From: RGIG6375 sp964472725
Lineage (GTDB): Bacteria > Bacillota > Clostridia > Oscillospirales > Oscillospiraceae
Direction: 5' to 3'
DNA length: 11,615 nt
NCBI GenBank assembly: GCA_964472725.1
Contig: CAYYLZ010000058.1
Location: 1-11,615 of the forward strand
Of this stretch, positions 10,493-11,615 are shown piece after piece. How positions within the stretch are numbered: the first letter of the stretch is position 1; the number at the start of each line of letters is the position of its first letter. The notes beneath the pieces were generated by a model. That model worked only from the letters and a program-made list of their open reading frames with translations. It had not been told where the DNA came from and ran no database searches. Position numbers and translations under genes: made by a program.

Positions 10493-11615
10493 ATGTTTGC
10501 TTCTATAAAGAGCAAAACTAAACATAGTCTCGCCAGCACCCAGACCAAGGTTTTCCTTGCGGTCTTTTTGGGTTTTGCCGCGCTTCTCTACATACTGGCC
10601 TCCAATGTGGCCTATGCCGTTTCCGTAAACGGCGAGTTTGTGGGCTATGCCGGCACCGTCGACGAGATAACCTCCGCCGTGGACAACGTTACCGCCACCG
10701 CCTCCGGCGCACTGGGTTACGAGTACACGCTGGAAAGCGACGTTTCCTACGAGCTCAGTCTGGGTCGCCCCGACGAGAAGATCGTCAGCGTCGTTGAGGA
10801 AAAGCTCCTTGACGATATCGACGCCATCGGCAAATACTCCATCGTATGCGTAAACGGCGTGCCCTTCTGCGCTTTTGAGAGCACCGAGGCCGCTTCCGCA
10901 GCTCTCAGCTCCTACATCTCCCTGTTCACCACCGAATATACCGTTTCCGCCAACTTCGTGGAAACCATCAGCATAACCGTCGACTACGCCGACACTCAGC
11001 TTCTCGTTCCCGCTGAGGATTTCAATACCAACGCGCTCGGCGTGCTCACCGTAGCAACCGTTGAGGATATCACCGTTGACACCGTTGTTCCCTTCGACAC
11101 CGAGTATATCAACGATGAGGAAATCCTTTCCGGCGACACCTATCTTGAGCGCGAGGGTCAGAACGGCATGAGCCGCATCCGCCGCGAGGTGGTTTATCTC
11201 AATGGCGAGGCTCAGTCCTCTACCATTCTCGAAAATGACATCATCACCGCTCCTGTCAGCGCCATCGTCCACATGGGCACCGGCGAGCGTCTTTCCACCG
11301 GCACCTACATCTGGCCCACCGAAGGAACTCTCACCTCTTACTACGGCTACAGAAGAATTGCCGTAGGTTCTTCTTACCACAAGGGTATTGACGTTGCCGC
11401 ATGGACCGGCACCGATATCTACGCTGCGGACGGCGGTACCGTTATCTTCTCCGGCGAATACGGCGGCTACGGCTACGTAATTCAGATCGAGCATGACAAC
11501 GGCGACATTACCTACTACGCTCACTGCTCCAAGCTTCTCAAGAAGTGCGGCGACATAGTAAAGCAGGGCGAGCTTATCGCCTACATGGGCAGCACCGGCG
11601 TTTCCACCGGCAGCC
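10493..11615 (+). CDS. Membrane-anchored G5/M23 murein endopeptidase; 3' end outside window
   Basis: Peptidoglycan hydrolase of the LytM/M23 family; 374 residues are visible and the frame is open at the window edge. An N-terminal membrane anchor (about 20-42) is followed by two similar segments starting VNGEFVGYAGTVDEIT (45) and VNGVPFCAFESTEAAS (120), then a G5 domain (about 200-262; EREGQNGMSRIRREVVYLNG, ITAPVSAIVHMGTG). The M23 domain starts at about 274, with WPTEGTLTSYYGYRR, zinc ligands His296 and Asp300 in SYHKGIDVAA, and His344 in YYAHCSK. The final HxH ligand would follow the last visible STGVSTGS and lies outside the window. The start ATG at 10493 has AAAGG 10 bases upstream. It should cleave stem-peptide cross-links outside the membrane. 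The gene is divergent from the sporulation cluster; SpoIIQ-like M23 proteins exist, but the G5 domain points to a vegetative wall enzyme. Confidence 0.93.
   Translation, partial: MFASIKSKTKHSLASTQTKVFLAVFLGFAALLYILASNVAYAVSVNGEFVGYAGTVDEITSAVDNVTATASGALGYEYTLESDVSYELSLGRPDEKIVSVVEEKLLDDIDAIGKYSIVCVNGVPFCAFESTEAASAALSSYISLFTTEYTVSANFVETISITVDYADTQLLVPAEDFNTNALGVLTVATVEDITVDTVVPFDTEYINDEEILSGDTYLEREGQNGMSRIRREVVYLNGEAQSSTILENDIITAPVSAIVHMGTGERLSTGTYIWPTEGTLTSYYGYRRIAVGSSYHKGIDVAAWTGTDIYAADGGTVIFSGEYGGYGYVIQIEHDNGDITYYAHCSKLLKKCGDIVKQGELIAYMGSTGVSTGS

Noticed and set aside
10457..11524. A 355-codon open frame on the minus strand opposite the M23 peptidase gene
   Set aside because: The same kind of shadow. 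The plus-strand frame from 10493 reads through a membrane anchor, G5 and M23 motifs to the window edge.

Overview
The window looks like chromosomal DNA of an anaerobic, endospore-forming Clostridia bacterium, probably an Oscillospiraceae-like gut lineage. Three things support this: a sporulation/division block in the Bacillus/Clostridium order yabP-yabQ-divIC-yabR, a long-form hibernation factor, and an oxygen-sensitive type (class I) fumarase subunit. Ribosome binding sites are of the AGGAGG type and the promoters are SigA-like. No transposase, phage structural gene, CRISPR array, rRNA or tRNA was seen.

Left part (1-4134, rightward). The 3' part of an acyl-CoA synthetase ends at a strong terminator. 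An intergenic gap follows that holds two facing copies of a REP-like hairpin. Next come two tiny overlooked genes (49 and 62 aa) with their own terminator. Then a strong extended -10 promoter drives a ~235-nt structured leader and a three-gene ABC-2 exporter operon (one ATPase, two permeases), which ends in a bidirectional terminator.

Middle part (4122-8366). A cysteine-rich polytopic membrane protein (leftward) and a large Cthe_2159-like carbohydrate-binding lipoprotein (rightward) are divergent. After a long palindromic terminator come, leftward, the hibernation factor hpf and a fumarase alpha subunit whose beta partner is not adjacent.

Right part (8367-11615). A ~130-nt intergenic transcription unit has its own promoter and terminator and no ORF; it is a good candidate small RNA. 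Leftward from 10235 runs yabP-yabQ-divIC-yabR. In it, yabQ reads far into divIC out of frame, and an A7 run lies where a one-base shift would restore a sensible end. Divergent from this cluster is a membrane-anchored G5/M23 cell-wall endopeptidase, open at the window edge. Its promoter region carries an exact match to the WalR box TGTWAH-N5-TGTWAH.

The most interesting unexplained signals are the small RNA at 8470-8599, the ABC leader RNA, the WalR box, and the REP-like hairpin pair with compensatory base changes.
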